This document shows positions 1 through 7,039 of a stretch of 8,530 bases of DNA, piece by piece (position 1 is the first letter of the stretch; each line of letters opens with the position of its first letter). Location: the NCBI GenBank assembly GCA_009780875.1, contig WQZE01000030.1, forward strand, positions 1 through 8,530, read 5' to 3'. Source of the stretch: Bacillota bacterium. GTDB taxonomy: Bacteria; Bacillota; Clostridia; Christensenellales; Pumilibacteraceae. Below the pieces are notes generated by a model, which did not search any database, was not told the DNA's origin, and worked only from the letters and a program-made list of their open reading frames with translations. The position numbers were made by a program, and so were the translations under genes.

Positions 1-59
1 CAAAGAGTGACCTTGTAAATTTGTGACTTCAAAAAAATAATTTTAGGAGAACAAATTGT

Positions 60-1325
60 ATGAAAATCGTAAAGAGTACACAAGGTGTAGAGAGTGCCAA
101 AAGCACCAAGCAAGGACGGCTTGCAAGAATGACCAAAAAGCGGTGGGTGGCAGTGGTGGCACTATCGCTTTGTTTTGTTTTTTTGGGCGCAATGGGTGCG
201 GGTTTTGTCAATCGGGCAGAGGCGGTGGATGATAGCAACCCCATTGTATTGGTCAATACAATCAAAGATGAGTTGTCACAAACTCCCACCAAGGATGAAG
301 GCGAGATAGATATGCAAAAGGTGGATTTGTTGGTGTTGTCTGAGCCTGGTTTTGAGGGTAGGGATATACTGGTTATCAAAGAGTTGAGCGATGCCAATGG
401 GTATACCTACTTTGACATAGAATTTGTGGGAGGGGGCTTTTTGATTTGTGACAACGAGTTTTCGGTGGTCATTGAGTCCAATCAAGTCGCTTCACCCTAT
501 GAAAATGTGAGTGGTAATTTGTTGTATTTGGGACCTACACGATACTATACGATGCCAAGCAAACAACCCAAAAATGGAAGTATGCTTTTTGAGCATACCG
601 TACTTGATAGCAAAATAGAGACAAGTGATTTGGAATGGTTGAGGACTCCAAGCCAGCAAATGGCGGATGCCGCCAAGGAGTATCAAGCGGCATACCAGCA
701 AAACCCCAAAGCAGCCTTGATGAGGAGCGGAGAGCAAAAGGCGTATTTGTCACACAAGGATAGATTGGCGGCAGATGATGATAGGCACTCTTTTGATTAT
801 AATATTACTGGAAATTGTGGATATGTGGCGGCAACGATGGTGGCGGATTATTGGGCGGATGTCAAAGGGTATGGCAATTTGTTGCCAGGCCACGAATGGT
901 TTGGAGAAAAATACGATTATAGGGGTGGGGATTTGGTGAGACAAGTGCAAGGTGATATGAGGGACGATGTGATTGGAATAGATTTGCTAGGGGCGATGCA
1001 GGTGTGGAGCAAAGGACGAGGATATCCATCTTTGATACCGCAGTTGTCATATGTGCCCGCACCAAGGACTTTGTATGACATTCTTGCCAAAGATAGGCCG
1101 CTCATTTTGGGTGGTATGTTGGAGAACCCGCAGGATGGGGGCACGGTCTCTCACGCTGTAACGGTGCACGGCGTCCGCAGGTGGAACAATACACTGCTTG
1201 GTATCACAGTGGGGTATTCTGATTATGTGTATGAAGTCAATTATGGGTGGACTCCAGATTATAACAACCACCATATTAGAGACAAGTTTTTGAGTGCCAA
1301 TAGGGGCTTTGTGGTGGCGTACTAG
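60..1325 (+). CDS. Secreted papain/C39-like cysteine peptidase (putative)
   Basis: The 421-residue product has a long basic N-terminus, a hydrophobic stretch at about residues 30-50 and a likely signal-peptidase site after A-E-A (residue 55), so it is probably exported. The C-terminal half carries what looks like a papain-fold catalytic set: Cys253 in NCGYVAA, His365 in SHAVTVHG and Asn394 in VNYGW. This order and spacing fit C39-like or C10/C1-like peptidases. Residues about 56-240 match nothing I recognise and could be a propeptide or a substrate-binding region. The start at 60 is supported by AGGAGA at 45-50 with 9 bases of spacing; Met24 is a weaker alternative. Bases 1-59 hold no promoter I trust, so the gene may be read from further upstream. 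The lipoprotein gene follows after 8 bases, which suggests one operon. The cysteine-peptidase fold is inferred from motifs, and the substrate is unknown. Confidence 0.6.
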   Translation: MKIVKSTQGVESAKSTKQGRLARMTKKRWVAVVALSLCFVFLGAMGAGFVNRAEAVDDSNPIVLVNTIKDELSQTPTKDEGEIDMQKVDLLVLSEPGFEGRDILVIKELSDANGYTYFDIEFVGGGFLICDNEFSVVIESNQVASPYENVSGNLLYLGPTRYYTMPSKQPKNGSMLFEHTVLDSKIETSDLEWLRTPSQQMADAAKEYQAAYQQNPKAALMRSGEQKAYLSHKDRLAADDDRHSFDYNITGNCGYVAATMVADYWADVKGYGNLLPGHEWFGEKYDYRGGDLVRQVQGDMRDDVIGIDLLGAMQVWSKGRGYPSLIPQLSYVPAPRTLYDILAKDRPLILGGMLENPQDGGTVSHAVTVHGVRRWNNTLLGITVGYSDYVYEVNYGWTPDYNNHHIRDKFLSANRGFVVAY

Positions 1326-1333
1326 GAGGGGCT

Positions 1334-2059
1334 ATGAAAAAACGAGTTTTTATTAGAGGCGCCTTGGTGGTACTTGCTTGGACGATGGTGGTGATTATTT
1401 GCACTGGGTGTTGGCTTATGCCTCGCAAACAAAGTCTGATGGATTATTATGGGAAGTTTGAATTGAGACTGAAAGACTTTCCATTTGAAACCAAAGTGAG
1501 GGTGTATGCAGGTGATCGTTTGAACTTTACGAGTACGCTTTCCTTTGATGAAATATATGAAAAATTTGATGCAATGGCTGGGGTACAAGCAACCAAAATA
1601 GAGAGAGAGTTGTATTTGGGAGAGAATCAATTTGTGCAAAAAATGATTTTTCTTGCATACAGCAAGGGTGGGCAATTGTTTTATTTTTGGATAAGCAATG
1701 GGTACAATGCTGGATTGGTGGACTATGTTGTGGAGGAGGACGCCTATGCCTTGTTTAGGTGTCAGGATTGGTTTTATGCAGATGTGGGTGGTGAGTACAA
1801 AATAGGCTATGGCTACTTGTCGCCTGCCGTGCTTTTTGAAAAGCAAGTGGATGAGGCGTACTTTACGCAAAAATCATTTGAGGAAATCTGTGATTTTTAT
1901 GTCAAGGCAAACCACAATGATTACACCATAGACAATGATAACAAAATCATAGAGTTTGATTGTAGACCGTTCCCAGGCTTTGGCAATTCATCCAGTGGGA
2001 AAATAAAAATACACTTCGTGGAGACCGAGCAAGGCAATACACTGCAATACTCCTTGTAG
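1334..2059 (+). CDS. Probable lipoprotein of unknown function
   Basis: The 241-residue product starts with a short basic segment (MKKRVFIR) and a hydrophobic helix ending in I-C-T-G-C. Cys26 could be the lipidated residue; the box is imperfect because position -3 is Cys rather than Leu, but Thr and Gly at -2 and -1 are acceptable. The mature part is acidic and aromatic-rich with no family motif I recognise. A strong ribosome site, AGGAGGG at 1324-1330, overlaps the stop codon of the upstream peptidase gene and sits 3 bases before the ATG, so translation of the two genes is probably coupled. It may be an accessory or anchoring partner of the peptidase, but that rests only on position. The product would be a substrate of Lgt, whose gene lies at the other end of the window. 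Alternatively it is simply membrane-anchored by its N-terminal helix. Confidence 0.7.
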   Translation: MKKRVFIRGALVVLAWTMVVIICTGCWLMPRKQSLMDYYGKFELRLKDFPFETKVRVYAGDRLNFTSTLSFDEIYEKFDAMAGVQATKIERELYLGENQFVQKMIFLAYSKGGQLFYFWISNGYNAGLVDYVVEEDAYALFRCQDWFYADVGGEYKIGYGYLSPAVLFEKQVDEAYFTQKSFEEICDFYVKANHNDYTIDNDNKIIEFDCRPFPGFGNSSSGKIKIHFVETEQGNTLQYSL

Positions 2060-2108
2060 TGTGGCAGAGAGAATATGTATAATATGGGCAAAAAGGATTG
2101 CTCATAAC

Positions 2109-2149
2109 ACAAAGCAAGCAGTTTGAAATCAAACTACTGCTTGCTTTGT
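2109..2149. terminator. Hairpin between convergent genes, likely terminator
   Basis: ACAAAGCAAGC pairs with GCTTGCTTTGT (11 base pairs), and inside it AGTTTG pairs with CAAACT around an AAAT loop, with a three-base bulge (ACT). The hairpin lies between the stop of the lipoprotein gene (2059) and the stop of the minus-strand gene (2179). The T-tract on the plus side is weak (GTTTATG) and there is none on the minus side, so termination efficiency is uncertain. It probably serves both converging transcripts. Confidence 0.55.
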
Positions 2150-2178
2150 TTATGGGTGGTTGTGATTGAGCGGTTGCA

Positions 2179-2805
2179 TCAAAAACGCACGGGTCTCATA
2201 GGTGCGCCTGCGGTGGGAGTGGGTTGGTTGAGGGTGATTTGGACGGTGTCAAAGCAAAGTTGCTTGTCAACACGGAGTTGCAAAATAAAAGAGACATAAT
2301 CCATTGTGGAAATCAAACCGGGCTCTTTTTTGACGGTGGCGGTCAGGGTGTTGTTGTCAACGCTTGCATTTTCAAAAGTGTATTTTGTGTTGCCGGCGCC
2401 GCTGTCTACCACCGCCAAGACAAGTTTGTTTTTTGCAAAAAAGGCATCGTCAAAGGCTGCATAAGTGTTTTGAATTTCCTTTTGCATATTTTCATAGTAC
2501 CCCTCAGGCACAATGGCGGTGTCATTTTTTGCATTGGTCATCATTGTGGCAATGTGTGCGTCAATGCTTGCACGGTCAGCGAAAATAAGATATTTTGGGT
2601 TGCTGTCGCTATTGAGTCCATACCATCCGCCTTTGGAGATGGTGCCTTCAAATTGGGCGGATTGGGTAGCGGGAGATTGTTTGCGGTTGTCGCTGGTTGC
2701 GTTCATAGTGAGAACTCCTTTTGGAAGCAGTGCAAGCATACAAACGAGAATCAACAGAGACCAAAAAGTTTTTTTGGCACAAAAAATTTGTTTGATTGTT
2801 TTCAT
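2179..2805 (-). CDS. Secreted protein with PrcB-like C-terminal pattern
   Basis: The 208-residue product begins at the ATG at 2803-2805. The reading frame stays open for a further 225 codons upstream, but that part overlaps the promoter and tsaE and is a shadow. A classical signal sequence is visible: basic n-region with KK at 11-12, hydrophobic core at about 14-27, and a polar region from about residue 34. No lipobox is seen. The mature part has an alpha-rich middle followed by FFAKNKLVLAVVDSGAG and a run of alternating beta-like segments. This resembles the C-terminal module of PrcB-family proteins, in which a 'FF..K.LV.' strand starts a small beta domain. That assignment is from pattern memory and is tentative. 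The gene has no clear Shine-Dalgarno site (AATAATCAA precedes the ATG), although a perfect promoter lies about 40 bases upstream. It converges on the lipoprotein gene and diverges from tsaE. Confidence 0.7.
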   Translation of the reverse strand: MKTIKQIFCAKKTFWSLLILVCMLALLPKGVLTMNATSDNRKQSPATQSAQFEGTISKGGWYGLNSDSNPKYLIFADRASIDAHIATMMTNAKNDTAIVPEGYYENMQKEIQNTYAAFDDAFFAKNKLVLAVVDSGAGNTKYTFENASVDNNTLTATVKKEPGLISTMDYVSFILQLRVDKQLCFDTVQITLNQPTPTAGAPMRPVRF

Positions 2806-2845
2806 TTGATTATTATGCACGGCTTGTTGTTGGTTTATACCAATG

Positions 2846-2874
2846 ATTATACCTTTTTTGCAAAAATTTGTCAA
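2846..2874 (-). promoter_or_regulatory. Consensus sigma-A promoter for the minus-strand secreted gene
   Basis: On the minus strand, TTGACA (2869-2874) and TATAAT (2846-2851) are separated by exactly 17 bases, a perfect match to the housekeeping consensus. The predicted start falls near 2839, giving a leader of about 34 bases before the ATG at 2805. It lies back to back with the tsaE promoter, with 12 bases between the two -35 boxes. Confidence 0.85.
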
Positions 2875-2886
2875 GTCAATTTTTGC

Positions 2887-2915
2887 TTGCTTATTTCTTG
2901 GTTTTGGGTTATAAT
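2887..2915 (+). promoter_or_regulatory. Promoter of the tsaE operon
   Basis: TATAAT at 2910-2915 is a perfect -10 box. The -35 candidate TTGCTT (2887-2892) matches only the TTG but lies exactly 17 bases away. The expected transcription start, about 7 bases past the -10 box, coincides with the A of the tsaE ATG at 2922, implying a leaderless message. Confidence 0.65.
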
Positions 2916-2921
2916 GATGGT

Positions 2922-3350
2922 ATGGAAATTTTTTCAAAGTCCGCACAAGAAACCATTTTGGCGGCACAAGACTTTGCAAGTCAACTGGCTCTTGGCGATG
3001 TTGTGAGGTTGGAGGGAGATTTGGGGGCAGGCAAGACCACTTTTGCCAAAGGGGTAGCCAAGGGGCTAGGGATTGTGCAAACGGTGACGAGTCCCACTTT
3101 TGCTTTGTCCAACGAGTATACTTTTGGTCAAAAGGGGCATCGTCTTGTGCATATAGATGCATATAGATTGGAGGGGGTGGATGCAATAGAGACCGGAATT
3201 TGTGAAAATTTGGGTGCAAAGGATTGCGTTTGTCTTGTGGAGTGGAGTTGCTTTTTGTGCCAAGAGATGACCCAGTGCAAGCAAATTTGGAAAGTAACCA
3301 TAGAACGAATGGACCAGTACACAAGGAGAATAACCATTGCAAAAGAGTGA
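2922..3350 (+). CDS. tsaE: tRNA t6A biosynthesis ATPase TsaE
   Basis: TsaE is the P-loop ATPase that works with TsaB and TsaD to place threonylcarbamoyl on A37 of ANN-decoding tRNAs in the cytoplasm. The 142-residue product has the Walker A loop GDLGAGKTT at 32-40, SPTF at 57-60, HIDAYRL at 77-83 and the conserved VEW at 106-108, all in the usual order and at the usual length (about 140-160). The ATG at 2922 is chosen because family members start with a short 'I..S...T..L' strand and helix just like MEIFSKSAQETI; an upstream in-frame start at 2868 would lie before the promoter. There is no ribosome-binding site. It heads a run with tsaB (14-base overlap), rimI, an alpha/beta hydrolase and murF. 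TsaD and TsaC are not in the window. Confidence 0.93.
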   Translation: MEIFSKSAQETILAAQDFASQLALGDVVRLEGDLGAGKTTFAKGVAKGLGIVQTVTSPTFALSNEYTFGQKGHRLVHIDAYRLEGVDAIETGICENLGAKDCVCLVEWSCFLCQEMTQCKQIWKVTIERMDQYTRRITIAKE

Positions 3351-4041
3351 CAAGAAAGAGAACTATTTGTTTGTAGCAACCTCGGTGGGGCTTGAAGTGC
3401 TTTTGCGTGTCAAGACAAGCGAGGGTGTGTACAAGGAATTTTTTGAAAAAATGGAGAATAACCGAGAAGCCAGTACGCATTTGCTCGGGATGATTGACAA
3501 AGTTTTTGGTGAGGCGAGCAAGGCACTTGGCAAGAAAGTGGATTTTGCATCACTAGATTGCTTGGGGGTGTGCGTTGGTCCGGGTTCTTTCACGGGCATA
3601 CGGATTGGGGTGAGTACGCTTAAAGCCTTTGCTTTGGCACACGGGCTTTGTATTGTTTGTATCAACACTTTGCAACTACTGTCATATGATGGGAGTGAGG
3701 CAACCAAACAAGGCAAGGACATCGCTACAAAAACCAAACTATGCGTAGTGGACGGTGCCAATGGCGTCTTGTATATTGCTAGGTACAAAGGGCAACATTG
3801 TGAAATGGTACCACAGTGCATCTATGCAAGCGATTTTTTGCGGTACAAGCAAGAGGGCGACCAGGTGATTTGTGACACCCAAAAAACGGCAGAAACTTTG
3901 GGAGTGGCGTGGCGAGAGCCCGCTAGTGACCAAAGAATTGCCCAGGCTATGCGGTGTGCAAAGGATTTGGTAGCGGTGGAGGCCGTGGAGCCACTGTATA
4001 TCCGCAAAGCACAGCCTGACAGAGTGGGTGGTGACATATGA
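3337..4041 (+). CDS. tsaB: tRNA t6A biosynthesis protein TsaB
   Basis: TsaB is the inactive TsaD paralogue that dimerises with TsaD and scaffolds the t6A-forming complex. The 234-residue product has the family hallmark GPGSFTGIRIG at 81-91, followed by the helix STLKAFALAHG and a 'HLLGMID' segment corresponding to the usual H-S-x-x-L-L region. The N-terminal strand reads YLFVATSVG, where most members have an Asp before Thr-Ser, so Asp is replaced by Ala. The start codon is TTG at 3337, supported by AAGGAGA at 3323-3329 with 7 bases of spacing. It overlaps the last 14 bases of tsaE in another frame, which points to translational coupling. The stop at 4039-4041 forms ATGA with a possible rimI start. 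Confidence 0.93.
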   Translation: MQKSDKKENYLFVATSVGLEVLLRVKTSEGVYKEFFEKMENNREASTHLLGMIDKVFGEASKALGKKVDFASLDCLGVCVGPGSFTGIRIGVSTLKAFALAHGLCIVCINTLQLLSYDGSEATKQGKDIATKTKLCVVDGANGVLYIARYKGQHCEMVPQCIYASDFLRYKQEGDQVICDTQKTAETLGVAWREPASDQRIAQAMRCAKDLVAVEAVEPLYIRKAQPDRVGGDI

Positions 4042-4082
4042 GGGGCACGGATGAGCGTGCATTGTTACAAAAGAGGGATTTT

Positions 4083-4514
4083 ATGAGACAAGAGATTAGG
4101 CAAGCGGAAGAGCAAGACTATCCAAAAATAGCGGCGTTGGAGCGACTCTATATGAGCGTGCCGTGGTCATTGGACACCATTTTGGCGGCCGCTGCGTACG
4201 GGACACTTTTTTTTGTGAGTGAGCAAGTAGAGGGCTATGGGAGCATCAAACTCATAGAGGATATTGCCGAGGTCAACAATATCTGCGTACAAACAGACAG
4301 CCGTAAACTTGGAATAGGGCAAGCGATTTTGGATTGTATGGTGCAAACAGCCTTTGACAAAGGGGTCAAAAAAGTCCTCTTGGAAGTCGCAGAGAACAAC
4401 CGCCCCGCCATTGCAATGTATGCAAAAAATGGATTTCTACCTTTGTACACAAGACCCAACTACTATCACAGTGTGGGTGCCATTGTTATGCAAAAAGTTT
4501 TGGTAGGTATCTGA
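4083..4514 (+). CDS. rimI: N-terminal acetyltransferase RimI-like (GNAT)
   Basis: RimI-type GNAT enzymes transfer acetyl from acetyl-CoA to a protein N-terminus (classically ribosomal protein S18). The 143-residue product begins MRQEIRQAEEQDYPKI, the usual first strand and helix of the family. It has PWS at 27-29, the acetyl-CoA loop RKLGIGQA at 74-81, and the C-terminal set LEVAENN...AMYAKNGF followed by RPNYY. I chose the ATG at 4083 because the family starts here and GAGG lies at 4073-4076. The ATG at 4038, overlapping the tsaB stop as ATGA, would add 15 residues (MRGTDERALLQKRDF) that match no family feature; it remains possible because it would couple translation. The position directly after tsaB is typical for rimI. 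The acetylated substrate here is not proven. Confidence 0.87.
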   Translation: MRQEIRQAEEQDYPKIAALERLYMSVPWSLDTILAAAAYGTLFFVSEQVEGYGSIKLIEDIAEVNNICVQTDSRKLGIGQAILDCMVQTAFDKGVKKVLLEVAENNRPAIAMYAKNGFLPLYTRPNYYHSVGAIVMQKVLVGI

Positions 4515-4524
4515 GGCAAGCACA

Positions 4525-5259
4525 ATGAACTATACGGTACATAGAGGAACCAAGACGCCCATCGTTTTTTTGCACGGATGGGGTGGCGATGCAAGCAATT
4601 TTTTGCCGTGTGCACAGCATTTGCAAAAGTGCGGACATACCACTATTTGTATTGATTTGTGGGGTTTTGGGGACAGCCCTTTGCCTCCTGAACATTACGG
4701 AATTTTTGACTATGCCCAAGATGTCGCCAACTTGCTTGACAAAATTGGCTATTTGGAGTACTATATAGTGGGGCATAGTTTTGGTGGACGGATTGCTATT
4801 TTGCTTTGTGGAGACAAAAGTCTTGCCAAAAACTTTGTGATTGGCAAAGTGGTGCTTGTGGACAGTGCGGGTATCAAGCCCAGGCGTGGGGTCAAGTATC
4901 GGTGCAAAGTGGCACTGTACAAACTCAAAAAAAAATGGGGATGGGACATCAGCAAGGATGGTTCCAGCGATTACCAGGCGTTGCCAATCTCTTTTAGACC
5001 CGTTTTTGTGCGTGTGGTCAATACGCATCTCAATCAGTATGTACCCAACATACAAGCAAGTACGCTGCTTGTGTGGGGCGGCAAAGACCGTGATACGCCC
5101 TTGTGGATGGCAAAATATTTGCAAAAAAAAATCAAGGACAGTGGACTTGTGGTATTTGAGGATGCGGGGCATTGGAGTTTTGTGCACAAACCCCTTGCGT
5201 TTGCGTTGATTTTGCAAAATTTTTTTGAAAGCGTGGACACAGAAAAATGCCACGCCTAG
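4525..5259 (+). CDS. Alpha/beta-fold hydrolase
   Basis: The 244-residue product has a complete alpha/beta hydrolase layout. The oxyanion-hole motif is HGWGG at 17-21, followed by DLWGFGDS at 44-51. The nucleophile elbow is GHSFGG with Ser85, the acid is Asp188 (or Asp190) in GGKDRD, and the catalytic His216 lies in AGHWSF. A short basic cap region lies at about 115-150. No signal peptide is visible, so it should be cytoplasmic. The substrate cannot be read from sequence; esterase, lipase or thioesterase-type activity are all possible. GAGG at 4513-4516, overlapping the rimI stop, gives a good ribosome site 8 bases before the ATG. The gene is 10 bases after rimI and 19 before murF. I recall a hydrolase next to a murF-like gene from other Clostridia, but I cannot verify that here. 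Confidence 0.88.
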   Translation: MNYTVHRGTKTPIVFLHGWGGDASNFLPCAQHLQKCGHTTICIDLWGFGDSPLPPEHYGIFDYAQDVANLLDKIGYLEYYIVGHSFGGRIAILLCGDKSLAKNFVIGKVVLVDSAGIKPRRGVKYRCKVALYKLKKKWGWDISKDGSSDYQALPISFRPVFVRVVNTHLNQYVPNIQASTLLVWGGKDRDTPLWMAKYLQKKIKDSGLVVFEDAGHWSFVHKPLAFALILQNFFESVDTEKCHA

Positions 5260-5278
5260 GAGACTTTGGAAAAACGAT

Positions 5279-6922
5279 ATGTTGTTGATGAATTTTGAAA
5301 CTGAATATTTGTACTATGGATTGGCGGTCACTTTGCTGTCGGTCGTGCTTTTTGCATATTTGTGTCCAAGCATTTTGCACGGCTTGCAAATGTCTAATTA
5401 TAGATGGGCTGAGTACAAGGCGTATTACAAAAGAGTGGGGCACAGTCAGTTTTATAGGTTGTGCTATCTGTCTTTTTTGAGCACCATTAGTATGGGGGTT
5501 TTTGCAGTGGCTGCTTTGTCACTTGACAAGTTGGCACACTGGGGTACGGTGGGGGTCTCCAAACTCGGATTTTTGTTGTTTTTGTTTTTTTGTGTTTTGT
5601 ATGGAGCGGTCAACAAAAAAGAAAAACAATTGCAAAAAACGCCTTTGCGATACACTCCAAGGGTCAAGAGATTGTTGGCGAGCGTGTGCGTGTGCGAACT
5701 GCTCGTGAGTGGTTGTGTGATTGCTTTGGTGCCTACGCAGTTTGCCTATGTCGTGATGGGGTTGGTGCCGCTTTGCGTGTTGCCCCTTTGTGTGTTTGCC
5801 AATTGGTTGTGTTCGCCTTGGGAGAGGCACATTGCCAAAGGGTTTGTCAAAGTTGCCCAAGCAAAATTGGCACGACAAAAACAAACTGACCAAAAACCCC
5901 AAGTGATTGGCATCACGGGCAGTTTTGGCAAGACCACCGCCAAGAATATTTTGGCGGGGATGCTGTCCAAAAAATATAGTGTGTGTATGAGCCCGCAAAA
6001 CTACAACACGCCAATGGGGCTATGCAAAACCATCAACAACCACTATGACGGACAAGATATCTTGTTGTTGGAGATGGGGGCAAGGTACCGAGGGGATATC
6101 CAAGAGTTGTGTCAAATTGTGGGACTTGATTTTTGTATGCTGACAAGTGTGGGTGATTGTCATTTGGAGACTTTTTTGACAAGGCAAGCGATTGTGGACA
6201 CCAAGTGTGATATTGTGAGCGGATTGTTGCAAGAGGGCAAAGCGGTGGTGTGCAAGGACCCTGCCGTGGTGCAAAAACTGAAAGATGACCAAAGAGTGAC
6301 TTTTGCAGATAGCGAGAGTGAGTGTATCCAAAAGGTGTGTGCTGATGGGCAAGGCACGCAGTGGTCACAAGTGCTCTGTGGGCAAACCGTGCAAATGCAA
6401 ACAAAGTTGCTAGGAGAGCATATACCAAAACTTGTGGCAATGTGTGCAAGGCTTGCCGTAATGTTGGAGGTGCCCGCTGCCGATATTGTGGAGGCAGTAG
6501 GAGAGTTGCAACCCATCCCTCATAGATTGCAGTTGATACAAAGCACGGTTGGGAGTGATACCGTGGTGATTGACGATGCGTACAATGCCAATCTTGCCAG
6601 CGTACAAGTGGCACTGCAAGTTTTGTCGCAATTTGTGGGCTACCAAAAAGTGGTGATTACCCCAGGGCTCGTGGAGTTGGGCAAACAAGAGACAGAGCAA
6701 AACAAGATGGTAGGGCAAGCCATTGCAAAGCATTGTGATGCAGCAATTTTGGTGGGCAGTAGAGCAGAACAAATCAACGCAGGCTGTGAAATCACCAAGC
6801 AACAAGGCAAAGAGTGTTTTGTACAAATCGTACCAGACAGAGACAAGGCGATGACCGCCCTCAAAGCAGTGCAGGGCAAAAAAGTGGTTTTGTTTTGCAA
6901 TGATTTGCCAGATAGTTTTTGA
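5279..6922 (+). CDS. murF: Membrane-anchored MurF-type Mur ligase
   Basis: MurF adds D-Ala-D-Ala to UDP-MurNAc-tripeptide using ATP, the last cytoplasmic ligation of peptidoglycan precursor synthesis. From residue 208 the 547-residue product is MurF-like. It has the P-loop GITGSFGKTT at 211-220, NYNTPMGL at 241-248, EMGARYRGDI at 265-274, the ligase His295 in GDCHLETF, HRLQ at 415-418, DDAYNAN at 432-438 and ELGKQETEQNK at 467-476. Residues 1-200 are unlike the usual MurF uridine-binding domain. They form about five membrane segments (about 11-29, 63-82, 93-112, 132-152, 155-176). The C-terminus ends NDLPDSF, where many MurF proteins have a KGSR-type motif. The ATG at 5279 follows AGGAGA (5258-5263) by 15 bases, longer than ideal; 5288 is an alternative, and the more upstream TTG at 5225 lacks a ribosome site. 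It could be a paralogue, so the substrate is less sure than the family. Confidence 0.82.
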   Translation: MLLMNFETEYLYYGLAVTLLSVVLFAYLCPSILHGLQMSNYRWAEYKAYYKRVGHSQFYRLCYLSFLSTISMGVFAVAALSLDKLAHWGTVGVSKLGFLLFLFFCVLYGAVNKKEKQLQKTPLRYTPRVKRLLASVCVCELLVSGCVIALVPTQFAYVVMGLVPLCVLPLCVFANWLCSPWERHIAKGFVKVAQAKLARQKQTDQKPQVIGITGSFGKTTAKNILAGMLSKKYSVCMSPQNYNTPMGLCKTINNHYDGQDILLLEMGARYRGDIQELCQIVGLDFCMLTSVGDCHLETFLTRQAIVDTKCDIVSGLLQEGKAVVCKDPAVVQKLKDDQRVTFADSESECIQKVCADGQGTQWSQVLCGQTVQMQTKLLGEHIPKLVAMCARLAVMLEVPAADIVEAVGELQPIPHRLQLIQSTVGSDTVVIDDAYNANLASVQVALQVLSQFVGYQKVVITPGLVELGKQETEQNKMVGQAIAKHCDAAILVGSRAEQINAGCEITKQQGKECFVQIVPDRDKAMTALKAVQGKKVVLFCNDLPDSF

Positions 6923-6993
6923 TTGGCGACAAAAAGCAAACAATAGCCAAAGGAGCCCTTGTACAAAAACATTGCACAAAGATTGATTTTGCT

Positions 6994-7022
6994 TTGCCTT
7001 TTTTTGTGTTTTGTGGTATAAT
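6994..7022 (+). promoter_or_regulatory. Extended -10 promoter before the zinc-ribbon gene
   Basis: TTGCCT (6994-6999, four of six matches) and a perfect TATAAT (7017-7022) are 17 bases apart, and TGG immediately before the -10 box makes an extended -10 element. The predicted start is near 7029, very close to the GTG at 7040, so the leader would be about 11 bases. The rest of 6923-7033 holds no gene I can support. Confidence 0.7.
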
Positions 7023-7039
7023 TGTATAGAGAGGTGAGT

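Noticed and set aside
2054..2083. TTGTAG-18-TATAAT promoter leading into the hairpin at 2109-2149, suggesting a tiny RNA
   Set aside because: The -35 matches only three bases, overlaps the end of the lipoprotein gene, and the product would be little more than the terminator hairpin.
2224..3006. Long plus-strand open frame opposite the minus-strand secreted gene
   Set aside because: It is antisense to a gene with a signal peptide and a perfect promoter, and its translation has no family features.
2806..3480. Upstream extension of the minus-strand open frame to 433 codons
   Set aside because: It overlaps tsaE and tsaB and the strong minus-strand promoter; the signal peptide starts at the Met at 2805, so the upstream part is antisense shadow.
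5225..5278. Start of the MurF-type gene at TTG 5225
   Set aside because: No ribosome site, it overlaps the hydrolase gene by 35 bases, and the added residues (MKAWTQKNATPRRLWKND) look like frame noise; ATG 5279 precedes the first membrane helix.
6977..7005. Terminator for the murF operon (CAAAG/CTTTG stem followed by a T-run)
   Set aside because: The stem is only five A/T-rich base pairs with a ten-base loop and overlaps the -35 box of the next promoter; too weak to call by eye.
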